64,000 nt of DNA from Malachius bipustulatus (Eukaryota; Arthropoda; Insecta; Coleoptera; Melyridae): assembly GCA_910589415.1 (NCBI GenBank), contig OU342637.1:41694162-41758161 (forward strand), in the 5' to 3' direction. Numbering within the stretch: the first letter of the stretch is position 1; each line of letters begins with the position of its first letter. Both the position numbers and the translations under genes were made by a program. Of this stretch, positions 12,138 to 23,101 are shown in pieces. The notes under the pieces were generated by a model. The model was given only the letters and a program-made list of their open reading frames with translations, was not told where the DNA came from and made no database searches.

Positions 12138-13430
12138 CGAGGGTCATTTGAAAAGTTTCCGGCCTTTTGAAGAAAAACACATAATTCAAACGAAACAAAA
12201 ATTTATTTCTCGACATAGCCTCCACGCAAGTCAATACATTTGGTCAAACGCTTTTCCCAACCCTTCAGGCCATCAGAAAAAAAATCTTTAGGTAAACCTG
12301 AAAAATACAGGTTTACTGCCTCTTCAACTTCGGTATTTGACCCATATTTTTTCCCACCCAGAAATTTTTTCAAGTTGGGGAACAAAAAAAAGTCACTCGG
12401 AGCTAGGTCTGGTGAGTAGGTTGGGTGTTGAAGCTATTCGAACTTCAATTCGTCCAATTTCGCCATTGCGACCATGCACGTGTGGACTCGCGCGTTGTCC
12501 TGATGAAACAGCACCTTCTTCCTCGCCACGTGTGGTCGTTTCTTCTTGAGTTCCGTTTTCAATTGGTCCAGCAACGCAGCGTAATAGGGTCCGTTAATGG
12601 TTTTACCTTTTTGAAGGTAATCAACCATAATTACTCCACGGCTGTCCCAAAAAACTGTCGCCATAACTTTTCCGGCAGGAAGAACGACCTTCGCCTTCTT
12701 CGGAGCTGGTTCCCCCACTTCAATCCACTGCATTGACTGTTGTTTAGTCTCCGGAGTATGGTGATGGATCCAGGTTTCGTCGACAGTAATTAATCGGCGC
12801 AAAAACTCAGTAGGATTCATTTGGAACAGCTGAAGAGTTTCGCGCGACATGTCCATCCGTACGCGCTTTTGGTCGATCGTCAACAAACGCGGCACCCATC
12901 GCGCGGATAATTTTCTCATGAATAAATCTTCATGTAAAAACTTATGCACCCGTTCAGTTGATATCCCACAAGCCTCAGCAATTTCCCTAATGGTTAATCG
13001 GCGATCTTCCATCACGGTTGTGTGCACTAAACTGACAATATCTTCCGTGGAAACAGTTTTTGGACGACCAGAACGTTCATCGTCAAAAATGCTTGTACGG
13101 CCGCGTTTGAACTCGGCCACCCAATGTTTCACGGTTGTAAATGAGGGCGACGATTCACCATACACGGAGTCTAACTCTTCTTCCACTTCCCGAGTTTTTT
13201 TCCCTTTCAAATACAGGAACTTTATTACCGCGCGATACTCGGTTTTATTCATTTTCGTTAACAAACGTTACCTGTCAACTTTGGAAGGGTACCATGTGCT
13301 TTGTACTGATCGGAATGACTTGAAATTTTTATGGCAAACATATGTAAAAGCCCTCTATTGATTGGCAAGAGAACTTGAATGCGCCATGACGTTTTGCCGG
13401 TAAGGACGGAAACTTTTCAAATGACCCTCG
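12138..13430 (-). mobile_element. Mariner transposon, near complete
   Basis: The element is 1,293 bp long, the normal size for mariner. It has perfect 24-bp terminal inverted repeats (CGAGGGTCATTTG... at 12138-12161 and its complement at 13407-13430) and TA on each side (12136-12137, 13431-13432). The transposase gene fills the interior on the minus strand. The intact termini indicate that the copy could still be moved in trans. Its own transposase is interrupted by one stop codon. Confidence 0.95.
12203..13264 (-). pseudogene. Mariner transposase with one in-frame stop
   Basis: Reading from the ATG at 13264, the protein would be 353 codons, typical for mariner. An N-terminal helix-turn-helix region comes first, with a second HTH near residues 88-110 (IREIAEACGISTERVHKFL), then the mariner-type WVPRLLT linker at 123-129. 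The catalytic triad is visible: D162 in VDETW, D256 in HQDNARVH and D291 in APSDFF, giving the DD34D spacing. A TAG at codon 277 (12434-12436) stops translation between the second and third catalytic aspartates. Downstream the same frame stays open to the normal end at 12203. Apart from that stop I see no frameshift, so inactivation is recent or the stop is a sequencing or allelic variant. A start at residue 5 (MNKTEY) is equally possible. Confidence 0.92.
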
Positions 13431-13432
13431 TA

Positions 13433-14598
13433 ATATATATCGTTATTATCATTGTCTACCATTACCGTTCTTGTAGATTAAACTGGTGATCGGCCAACTG
13501 CAACGATGTGCAATAACGTTTTCTTAACGATACAACCCTGATGGTATGATAAAGACAGAGACATCGATGTTTCACTGGTTATTTTCAGTTCATAAGTCTG
13601 ACATCATCACCACCAGCAGAGGAGTGTGCTGAACAGAAATAAAACCAACATACTTAAGCATATTGATTTGTCGGAAACGTAGTGACTTGCAAGGCAAATG
13701 CCATCTAACGACTGAAAGTATCCAACTTTCAATAATAATTATATCATTTTTTGTCATTAGAGATTCTCTCAGAGAAATCTGCAATTTTCAATTGCCACTT
13801 TTGACTGTTCTTCTAAAAAACCTTGCGAATTTCAACAAACAAACCAGAGATGGAGCTAGTCAAAAAGCTGCATTCCTAGAAAGGAAGTACTTAAAAAAAC
13901 AAACTGATACAATAGTAAATCATATCAATTAGGTACAGCAGTCCGATTATTGAAAAACAATAACGTTTTCCGAAATTTGTCTTTATTGAGATTCGTAAGG
14001 TGAACAGGAGCCTGCTTTATCTTATCGATAAAAATATACGAGATCTAGACTTGGATAAAGGTGCGAAAAGAGAAGTGTCAGAACAGTCGATACTTCCACA
14101 AAAGTGTTTAGATTTCTGGTCCAATAGCAACTACAAACCGGGCTATAGATGAGAGAGATCAAGATTGGAACCAAACGGCTATACATATAGTATAAGAAAA
14201 AGATTCATTGTGATGAATGGGATTCTTCGTTAAAAACCATAGCGAGTTCAAAACAAATCTCAAACGGTCCCAAGGCATCCAAGAGCAAGTTACAAAACTT
14301 TTACGACCACGGAGCGCCAGTTACTGCGTCGTCAAGACTTGAAGAGAGGGCCCTTTAAGAAGAAATATGGGCGTATCTAGTTCTGGAATACAAACGACAA
14401 TTGGACATTGTGAATTTTGAAGAAATAAAAGTGAGGCTGAAAGCAGTAAGAGTCAAGAAGGGATGCAGTTATTTCAGGAGTGAAGAAAGAAGGAGAAAGA
14501 ACTTGAGTATAGAACTGACCACATAGATAGTGAAACCGTGAGGACGTGTTCTGTTATTGGAATCCTATTCTTGAACTTGAATACTTACTTTTCCTGAA
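13433..14598. other. Intergenic DNA, nothing supported
   Basis: No recognisable gene. The stretch 14030-14560 is somewhat more purine-rich than its surroundings and may be old transposon sequence, but I cannot assign it. Confidence 0.4.
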
Positions 14599-15184
14599 GT
14601 TCTTCCCCGGAGGAAGAACAAGTTTAACTTTTTCCACCTTATCTTCTTTTCAAGATTGTTCATTATTAAATTGTGAAGTGAAGACTGGTTGACGTGATTA
14701 TGTTTTTTATAAAGCGTTGAAGACGAGAGTGGAAATTCGGTATCTTTCCCTTCCACGGGACTTTATCGTGTGTCAATCGGTTTAGTTTTGTCTAAAGAAT
14801 AAATAGCCACTGTCCATGTCTTCGCTGGAAATTATCGGAAAAACATCGTTGATCTTTAAAGGAATATACCTAATTGAATATAATTTTCCGCGTTCTTCCC
14901 CGGAGGAAGAACAAGTTTAACTTTTTCCACCTTATCTTCTTTTCAAGATTGTTCATTATTAAATTGTGAAGTGAAGACTGGTTGACGTGATTATGTTTTT
15001 TATAAAGCGTTGAAGACGAGAGTGGAAATTCGGTATCTTTCCCTTCCACGGGACTTTATCGTGTGTCAATCGGTTTAGTTTTGTCTAAAGAATAAATAGC
15101 CACTGTCCATGTCTTCGCTGGAAATTATCGGAAAAACATCGTTGATCTTTAAAGGAATATACCTAATTGAATATAATTTTCCGC
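14599..15184. repeat. Exact 293-bp tandem duplication
   Basis: The block 14599-14891 is repeated without any difference I can find at 14892-15184. Each copy begins with a small palindrome (GTTCTTCC-CCGGA-GGAAGAAC) and ends at TTTTCCGC. No coding frame crosses it. Complete identity means either a very recent tandem duplication or an assembly duplication; an LTR pair is unlikely because there is no internal sequence between the copies. Confidence 0.9.
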
Positions 15185-15815
15185 GAGTGTTGTCCACCTA
15201 TTACTTTAACGACTTTACTTTAACACGAGAAATAGAATCGCAACAAAATTTGAAAATCGGATAACATTGAAATCTGAAACTATACCATTTATATCTCATT
15301 GTATAATTTATATTCAGATATATCATTTTAATGCCAGGAATTATCTGTTTTCCGATATATTATTCACTTAGAAGAGATAATAAATAAATGAAAATAATAC
15401 CATAAGAAACAGACAAACCGAATACCACAAAACAATGCTATGACCCGAAAGCGATTTCTAACGAACCTAAAAATAAAACGAAATATACTAAGGCCCCTCG
15501 AAGACCCGTCGTTGATTGATGTGGGCTCTTGTTCTCTTGTTGGCCCGGTTGGGCTATTATGGTTATCAAAAGGGTATCACAAAAAATCTTTCTTACAAAG
15601 CAACAATCGTTTTTTCTTACCACTGAGACCAATTATTCGTAATCGGCTCAAGAAAAAAGAAAAAAATATTACTCATAAATATTACTTGCATCCTGCTAAT
15701 AAAAACACTCAAACTGCCTAAGATAGACAAGCAATAGAAATAAATATTTATTATTCTGTCCGCTGCAAACGAGACTAATAATATTTACCCTTTAGGATAT
15801 TTTTTTAGTCAATAA

Positions 15816-16139
15816 TAATAGAAAGAACAAACGACTTACCTGAAGGATGTTCGTTCTTTATTATACGAGATGAGTCTTTTCCAAATATGAACACATTAGT
15901 ATAACACATTTCCGGTGTGTCCGGGACTTCACAGTTGAAAGTAGATACTTGAATTATAAACAAATCCGCTCACGGCTTCTCCGACACATTCTGCCTCAGA
16001 ACACGGCTTGTGTCCGCGTAATTGTTAATCACTAAAGGGGGAAAGACCGGGACGGGAGGGTTCAAAGTATTTGGAAAAGACTCATCTCGTATAATAAAGA
16101 ACGAACATCCTTCAGGTAAGTCGTTTGTTCTTTCTATTA
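15816..16139. mobile_element. Inverted-repeat element with perfect 72-bp arms
   Basis: The 72 bases at 15816-15887 are repeated perfectly in inverse orientation at 16068-16139. Inside the arms is a TIR-like word (TTATACGAGATGAGTC) related to the 45-bp TIR of the neighbouring large element. The stretch 15872-16000 is the inverse of 21169-21297 at the far right end of that element with about one mismatch. So this short element looks like an internally deleted relative inserted next to, or formed from, the left end of the larger one. No coding sequence is present. Confidence 0.75.
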
Positions 16140-16380
16140 TACATCGATCTCGTCTTTTCCAAATATGAACACATTAGTATTTGTTTAAAGAGCGGGTGAT
16201 TAACAATCCGAAGAGATTAAGAACATTATTAAGAACAATTGAATAGGTATATTACCTATGAGTAGCATAAGGAATCGATAAACAATCGATAAGAGAAAAC
16301 CGATATAAGTAACTAGAATTTTGATAATTGAGAATGAGTGACATAAGAAAGTAGGAACGTAATACTCGTACCGTTAGACT

Positions 16381-17570
16381 ACTAGGGCCAGTAGGTACAC
16401 GTCAGGAGGTGATTATTTCCGAGTAAAAAGGGGCACTGGCAATGCTTGGAACTGGGTTGGAAATTGGGCCTGTTACAGGACCTAGCCATGGCGGTTCTTC
16501 GCAGACCGACCGACAGACTTCGGGGTGGCATGGAGGACAACTCCAGCACGGCTTGCCGCTGAAGTCGCTGCATGATGGTAGCTATGGCTTTTGAAAAGTT
16601 CGCCACCAATGCCATTTAAACCAGCGGCTGAGCGTGCAGTGTCAAGATCACGCAGGATTTTTTTTTTTATACTAATTGCGTTCCAGCAGCAGTTTTCCTG
16701 ATGTCTAAATGAGGTCCATCCACTCTGTTGAAACCCAGTTGCAGTTGGTGTGAGTTGACTTAAGCGAAGCGTAATTCCTCCGGTGTCAGACGTCCAGCCT
16801 GGTGCTAGGCTCGGAAGTGCCAAAGGGAATCCATACAATGGGAGGAATTCTGCGGCGTGAAGAGGGTGCTCAGGAAGGCATTATGAAATGCGTTATAGTG
16901 AGATGCTATTATGTGGGTTCTCTTGGCAGGATGAATGCCGTAGATAGTCCCAGAGTACCCCGAGTACTGTTTCAAGGTGTTTTTAACATAACCGGGATGG
17001 CCGTTTTTAGGCACCTCTTTCCGTAGGAAGGATTGCCGGGTAATAGGCGACTAAGAGGGGAAATTTCCCACAGGTGGATGACTTTCCCAGGAGACAAGAG
17101 CAGATTTTCCCGGAAAGTGGATAACCACTTACTGATAGCTAGGGGTACAATGGTTGGCGAGGCCAAGTAGGGACAATTCCCTTAGTTTCTCTGTAAGAAT
17201 TTTCAAGGATAGCCTATGCACTTGCAGTCAGACTACTGCAAAGAAATCGACTCCTGGTTTCTTATGTGGTTGAAAGCGGATGCGTAGGGGATATTCGGTT
17301 CCACCTTCAAGCATCTGGATCGCCGGTTGGCGTTCATGCTGTTGGTGGCGCTGAGGTAAGGGCTGTCAACATAAGTTGATTCAGTATTCTGAAAGTCTCT
17401 GCTAAGGTGAGATTTTTTTTTTTTGTATTTCACTCTACCCATTTTGTTGAAAATGGCTATTAGCAAGCCGTAAGAATGTTAGAGAGCAGTAAATCGATGA
17501 GTTATGTGAGTTGTTTCGTAACTCTTTAAAACTATACAGGTTCGTAGGCAAGAACTAGCTCTTTCCTCGG
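16381..17570. other. GC-richer unassigned block
   Basis: Base composition shifts sharply from the AT-rich flanks, and minus-strand frames are open over 16382-16838, 16805-17014 and 16972-17166, overlapping in different frames. That pattern would fit one decayed coding region broken by frameshifts, but none of the translations shows a motif I recognise. Captured host sequence or an old LINE are the main alternatives. Confidence 0.35.
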
Positions 17571-18021
17571 GTAATAACCAGCAGGTCTACCGCAAACGGG
17601 GCATCCTGTATACATTGGAATTCCTTTGATTAATAATTAGCAATAAATAATCTAAGTGATTGACGCAACTGATGTCGAGAGAACATAACTGACCTAGAGC
17701 CAGTTTTAGAATCCCAAGTGAAATATAATGCCCGGTGCACAGACCGAAGGGTGCGGCATGTGTATAAGCATGCTGCGTTGTGAAACTCGAAGGTCGAGTA
17801 TTTCCTGAATGACGCGTGAATACGAATCATGAAATTCATGAGATCTATTTCCGTTAGGAAACAATCAAAAGGAGGCAAAGATTTTATAGGTTTCTAGACT
17901 ACAATGAGGCGATGCTATTAGAAACTGGTTCTAATTAGGCTTAATATGGCGAAAAAAAATTCCCTTCGAGTGTGTTGACATGTAATTGTTACACCGTTAC
18001 GTACCTAACAGGTTCGATCCC

Positions 18022-18350
18022 TTATTTATTTATTTATTTATTTGACGTGAGGTAAACTGAGTAGTGAATTGGATTCGAGGAATTTTTTTTTTTAATGGGT
18101 TAGAAGTTGATTTTGTAACCCTTGATGCAATTAAGTACCTCAACAGGTTAGCTTGCCAAGAATATCTGATCCAGTCAAGTATGACAGGACCTATGTATTA
18201 TTCTTGTATTAATTCCTTAGTCATAACAGTATTATTCTTGTAATCATATCTGATCCAGTCAAGTATAACAGTATTATTCTTGTATTATTCATTATTCATA
18301 ACAGTATTGTATTATTCATTATTCATAACAGTATTATTCTTCCCCCCCCC
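18022..18350. repeat. Simple repeats: (TTTA)n and TATTATTC-rich tandem block
   Basis: A (TTTA)n run at about 18022-18043 directly follows GGTTCGATCCC, a perfect RNA polymerase III B-box word, but I see no matching A box upstream. From 18160 to 18345 the phrases ATCTGATCCAGTCAAGTAT and CATAACAGTATTATTCTTG recur two to four times as a young local tandem duplication, ending in a poly(C) run near 18342. Confidence 0.6.
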
Positions 18351-18589
18351 TCTGATGAGGCAATGGAGCCCTGGCAGGGGGGTGCTGAAAGTTTTAGGTC
18401 GACGGCGGTGGAGGGGAATGTTTTGCGGTGGATTGACACCATGTTGATGGTGTCGGCGAAAATTCTGCCGATGTCCATGGGGAGGAGCAAACGTCGAGAA
18501 TTTTAACGGAAGGACCATGCCGAAGAAACTGGTCCGCCAGGTGAGCCGTCACATTGATGGCAACACTTATGCCCGGTTGCACGAGCCTC

Positions 18590-18730
18590 GATTTTAAAAC
18601 GCCCTGTATTATCAGAATATTGGTCTGATAGGGCTGGAACCAAACTCTACTCCCTTGTAGATGAGTTAATTACCAACAAAAAGTAAAATATCCTTGAATA
18701 TATTCACCAGAGTTTCAAAATTTGAAAGTT
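18590..18730. repeat. Dispersed repeat, copy 1 (second copy 61495-61640)
   Basis: The stretch starting TTTTAAAACGCCCTGTATTATC and continuing through GGTCTGATAGGGCTGGAACCA...GAGTTAATTA is clearly homologous to 61500-61640, in the same orientation. In both copies it is preceded by a GCCCGGTTG/GCCGGTTG word like the ends of common insect MITEs. The opposite end could not be located. Confidence 0.55.
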
Positions 18731-18794
18731 AAAATCGGCAAAATGCAAATTTAAAATTAAATTTAAAATGCAAATAATTATGCATGCCAGGAAG

Positions 18795-20975
18795 GAATCT
18801 AGGTTGCGTGCGTGGAAAAGCACCGAGAGATCTAGCCAAAACTTGGCTCAGGTGGTTGAAGTGCAAAAAATGATTAAAACTTGTATCACTTTGCACTAAG
18901 ACGGTTGGCAACTAAGGCCTAAAACTTATACCACTTGCACAGAGACGGCTGGCAAAAACCTATGTCATGCCGGGAAGGAATAGGTTACGAGGTTACGTGC
19001 AAGGGAATAGCACCAAGACATCTGGCCAAAACTTGGCCCAGGAAGAAATGTTAAAGTGCAAAAAAGGGTTAAAACGTGTACCAGTTTGCACAAAGACGAC
19101 TGGGCAAAACTAAGGCCTAAAACTTATACCACTTGCACAGAGACGGCTGGCAAAAACTATGTCATGCCGGGAAGGAATAAGTTACGTGCAAGGAATAGCA
19201 CCAAGACATCTGGCCAAAACTTGGCCCAGGAAGAAATGGTTAAAGCGCAAAAAAGAGTTAAAACTTGTACCACTTTGCACAAAGACGGCTGGCTAAAACT
19301 AAAGCCTATTTGTATTTGTATTGTATTTTTGAGGAAGTTACTGAGACCTAAAAGATCTATTGTATCCCCTCTACTTTGCTTCGCCTGGTGTGGAATCCCT
19401 TTAGTGAAGCACCCTCTCCAAGTCCGTTTCCGTGAGAAACTTCAGGATTTTGAGAGGATCAAGGTCGGGTAAGTTCCCTGCCTCTAGCTGGTGAACTAAA
19501 GCCTAAACTTAGACCACTTGCATAGAGATGGCCGGCAAAAAACTTATGTCAGGCCTGGAAGGAATAGGTTATGTGCAAGGAATAGCACCGAGACAGCTGG
19601 CCAAAACTTGGCCCACAAAGAAATTGTTGAAGTGCAAAAAATGGTTCTAACTTGTACCACATGCGCAGAGACGGCTGGTTAAAACTTATGCCACGCCAGA
19701 AAGGAATGGTTAACAGACAAGGAATTGCCCAGAGATAGCTGGCTAAAACTTATGCCAGGAAGAAGGGCAAAACCTGCACCAAAGCGCCTGGCTGAAACTT
19801 ATGCCAAGAGGGAAAAAGGGTAAAACTTGCACGACAGGCTGAGTGCAAGTACATACCTGAAAGATCAGGAACCGATGTAGAACGGTCGTCAGCCGATAGG
19901 TGATGTTTTTCCAGATGGCACAGTTTCCGTTTGAGGCGTTCTAGTCTGGTCCGCTCCATGTACGGTGGAAAGACTTATATCATTTGCAGGCTGGCTAAAA
20001 CTGATGCCAGGAAAGAAGAATCTACATCTGGCTGAACTTATGCCAGGAAGAAAGGTGAAAGTGCAGCAAAATGGTTAAAACTTATACCACGATGCACCGG
20101 TGCCTGGCTGAAACTTTACCACTAAGCACCGGTGCCTGGCTGAAACTTCTGCCAGGATCAGGTCAAGACATCTGGCTGAAACTTATGCCAGTGTGTGGAA
20201 GTGCAACAAAAAAGGTTAAAACTTACCACTATGCACCAAGGCGGCTGGCTAAAACTTATGCCAGGAACGAAGAATCTACGTGGCATCTGGCTGAAACTTA
20301 TGCCAGGAAGGAAACGGTGAAGGTGCAACAAAATGGTTAAAACTTATACCACTATGCACCGCTGTCTGGCTGATACTTCCTCCAGGATGAGTTCGAGACA
20401 TCTGGCTGAAACTTATGCCAGGGTGTGGAAGTGCACCAAAAGGGTTCAAACTTGTACCACTATGCACCGATGCGTCTGGCTGAAACTTATGCCAGGAAGG
20501 AAGAATCCACGTCACAGCTGGCTGAAACTTATGCCAGGAAGAAAGAGTGGAGGTGCAACAAAAATGGTTAAAACTTGTACCACTATGCACCGAGGCTGAA
20601 ACTTGTGCCAGGAAGGAAGAATCCACGTCACATCTGGCTGAAACTTATGACAGGAAGAAAGGGTGGAGGTGCAACAAAAAATGGTTAAAACTTATACCAC
20701 TATGCACCGATGCGTCTGGCTGAAACTTATGCCAGGAAGGAAGAATCCACGTCACAGCTGGCCGAAACTTATGCCAGGAAGAAAGAGTGGAGGTGCAACA
20801 AAAATGGTTAAAACTTGTACCACTATGCACCGAGGCTGAAACTTGTGCCAGGAAGGAAGAATCCACGTCACATCTGGCTGAAACTTATGCAAGGAAGAAG
20901 GGTGGAGGTGCAACAAAAAATGGTTAAAACTTATACCACTATGCACCGGTGCCTGGCTGAAACTTATGCCAGGAG
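18795..20975. repeat. Minisatellite array with 240-bp higher-order unit
   Basis: The core word CTGGCTGAAACTTATGCCAG recurs many times, alternating with a related unit containing GGTTAAAACTTATACCACTATGCACC. Both seem to descend from one ancestral unit of about 40 bases. At 20461-20700 and 20701-20940 a 240-bp higher-order unit is duplicated with few differences. Older, more diverged units lie at the left (18800-19290, with AGGCCTAAAACTTATACCACTTGCAC). Several frames stay open on both strands because units are often multiples of three. No start, domain or signal sequence supports a real protein. Confidence 0.85.
19309..19493 (-). mobile_element. 185-bp retroposed insertion in the minisatellite
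   Basis: A unit of the array is interrupted, and the 12 bases AACTAAAGCCTA occur on both sides (19297-19308 and 19494-19505) as a target-site duplication. On the minus strand the insert ends in AATACAATACAAATACAAA, an A-rich tandem tail, so it is a SINE or the 5'-truncated 3' end of a LINE. I see no convincing pol III A and B boxes. Confidence 0.7.
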
Positions 20976-21315
20976 GAGTTCGAGTAGGATCAGAATGGTC
21001 AGAATCCGATGTGGAACTATATCGCCAGCGGAGAGAAGGTCTTTTTCCATGGGGCACAGTTTCCATGGTCTCGCACACACTATATACTTACGTCGTATTA
21101 CCGTAATACGTATTTACGGCGGGAGTACGCACTGGCGAGAGCACGACCGTCGCGGACGACACAAGAAAGTGTTCTGAGACAGAATGTGTCGGAGAAGCCG
21201 TGAGCGGATTTGTTTATAATTCAAGTATCTACTTTCAACTGTGAAGTCCCGGACACACCGGAAATGTGTTATACTAATGTGTTCATATTTGGAAAAGACG
21301 AGATCGATGTATAAT

Positions 21316-22261
21316 TAACATACGAATGTGTGAAAAATATGAAACGTAGAATGCACATTCTTATTAAATGCTGAAAGCATTATTGTTTTATTATCTTTAT
21401 CATTAAAAATTAATAATCCGCTTGTTTATAAAAGGTAATCCGAAGATAAAGTAAGAGTCTCGATCAAGTCATTTAAAACCATTTAGTTGAAACATAATAA
21501 TTTCAAGTCCCGAACACGCATCAATTAATTACTGACGTCGTGAATTACTATTATACAAAGGAAAAATGAGGAATAATAAAAAAATATTAGTTCATTTGAT
21601 TTCTATATTATTAGACTAATCAGAGGTCATCCACAAAATATGAGAACTCTTACTGTTCGGGGGTTCTTTCTGTTTGCAGCTCTGTATTTTTACAAGAAGG
21701 GGAGTGCTCTTCTTTGGAAGCGCCACTGAACTTTCTGCCAAGGAAGAGCTTCCGGCGACGTGAGCGCCGGATATATTATTATATTTTATAATAGAATATT
21801 TTATTCGAGCAAATCCATCTTAGATAGGTAGGTGATATCTTGAGCACAGTACTAGATATTTATCTGGAGATTATGATATTTTATACTATTCATGAAATTT
21901 ATAAATTAATGATTGAACAAGTTCATTACCGATTTAATTAGTCCGTTGTCTCTTTCAGAGGTTTTTAGGAGGGGAGATTGGCCGAGGACTTGATCACCGC
22001 GTATTACAGATTGTTATGTGACATTTTGACAACTTGGAATAGTAAAATTTGCTATCTTTTATAATTGACCATAGATCAAAAAAAACCTAAAGAGCTACAG
22101 TAGTATTATTATCTAGCTAAATCTCTATAGATCTAGATGAGGTCCGGTTCCCCACATTTGAAAAATATAGTGCTGTGACAGACGCCTGTTGAGGAATCGT
22201 CTGCGATATTCTCGAACTGCTTCTACCGCATTCCCATCACAAAATCCATAAATAAAGTATA
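21316..22261. other. Intergenic AT-rich DNA, nothing supported
   Basis: No gene or bounded repeat is evident. A GC-richer patch at about 21650-21770 carries no recognisable motif. Confidence 0.4.
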
Positions 22262-23101
22262 CAGTGTGTGTCACAGTCATGGTACACCCTCTTTTTTTCT
22301 TTATTTTTTGAGATAATTTTTTTAAATTTGGTACATCGCATATTCTCAATAGAGCGCACTTTTTAGCAGAAAATTGAATTTTTTCCCACATCCGGTTTTT
22401 CCGGAAATGTTACCAACTTTTAATTTTTAATTGGGACACCTATAATTATTATATTTTTGGATTATATACATTTTTACAAATCCAACAATATCACATAAGT
22501 ACCATTTTAAATGTCAAATTTGTTTTTATTTAATTTTTTATTTCTCAATTATAGTGTGCCATGACTTCAGTTGTATTCGTCACAGATGCAAAATGGGTAC
22601 ACCAAAATGTCCTTTATTAAGAGTACTAGTAGATGGTACCTCGGTACCAATATGGTACCATTTGAAAAAAATGAATCCAGCTCAAAAAATCATTCCGGTG
22701 CGCATAATTTATCCATAAATCACTTAATTTAGTACTTTGAACAAATTTTCGATTTTTATAGCATTAGATGATCCAATTGGAGTAAAACGAAATAGTCATG
22801 GCACACTATAATTGAGAAATAAAAAATTAAATAAAAACTAATTTGACATTCAAAATGGTACTTATGTGGTATTTTTGGATTCGTAAAAATGTATAGAATC
22901 CAAAAATATAATAGTATATAGGGTGTCCTATTTAAAATTAAAAAGTTGGTAACATTTCCGGAAAAACCGGATGTGAGAAAAAATTAAATTTTTTGACAAA
23001 AAGTGCGCTCTATTGAGAATATGCGACGTACCAAATTTCAAAAAATTATCTCAAAAAATAAAGAAAATAAAGGGGGTGTACATTGCCTGTGACACACACT
23101 G
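22262..23101. mobile_element. Foldback element with ~300-bp inverted arms
   Basis: The sequence from CAGTGTGTGTCAC at 22262 to about 22570 is mirrored from about 22795 to 23101, with moderate divergence and small indels. Recognisable anchor blocks are the GGTTTTTCCGGAAATGTTACCAAC stretch near 22394 and its inverse near 22950, and ATAGTGTGCCATGAC near 22552 with its inverse near 22797. The central 220 bases are unique. It encodes nothing. I see no clean target duplication. Confidence 0.75.

Larger units (their letters stand above)
16136..21315. mobile_element. 5.2-kb element with perfect 45-bp inverted repeats
   Basis: The left end 16136-16180 and right end 21271-21315 are perfect 45-base inverted repeats that begin ATTATACATCGATCTCG. 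The interior is clearly richer in GC than the flanks at 16390-17200 and 18350-21180. It contains no transposase I can recognise; the several overlapping open frames at 16382-17166 on the minus strand match no family I know. The right third is a minisatellite (18795-20975). A terminal-region duplicate of about 85 bases (about 19855-19935 and 20985-21065) brackets the main part of the array. Superfamily unknown; termini plus internal satellite suggest a large non-autonomous DNA transposon. Confidence 0.65.

Noticed and set aside
12849..13361. 170-codon plus-strand frame
   Set aside because: Antisense to the mariner transposase.
14599..15184. Pair of LTRs of a small retrotransposon
   Set aside because: The copies are directly adjacent with no internal region, no TG...CA ends and no coding sequence.
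18010..18020. Perfect B-box word GGTTCGATCCC as evidence of a tRNA or SINE
   Set aside because: No A box at the right distance and no tRNA-like fold could be found, and the sequence runs straight into a TTTA repeat.
18795..20975. CRISPR-like array
   Set aside because: Units vary in length and sequence and there are no unique spacers of constant size; this is a eukaryotic minisatellite.
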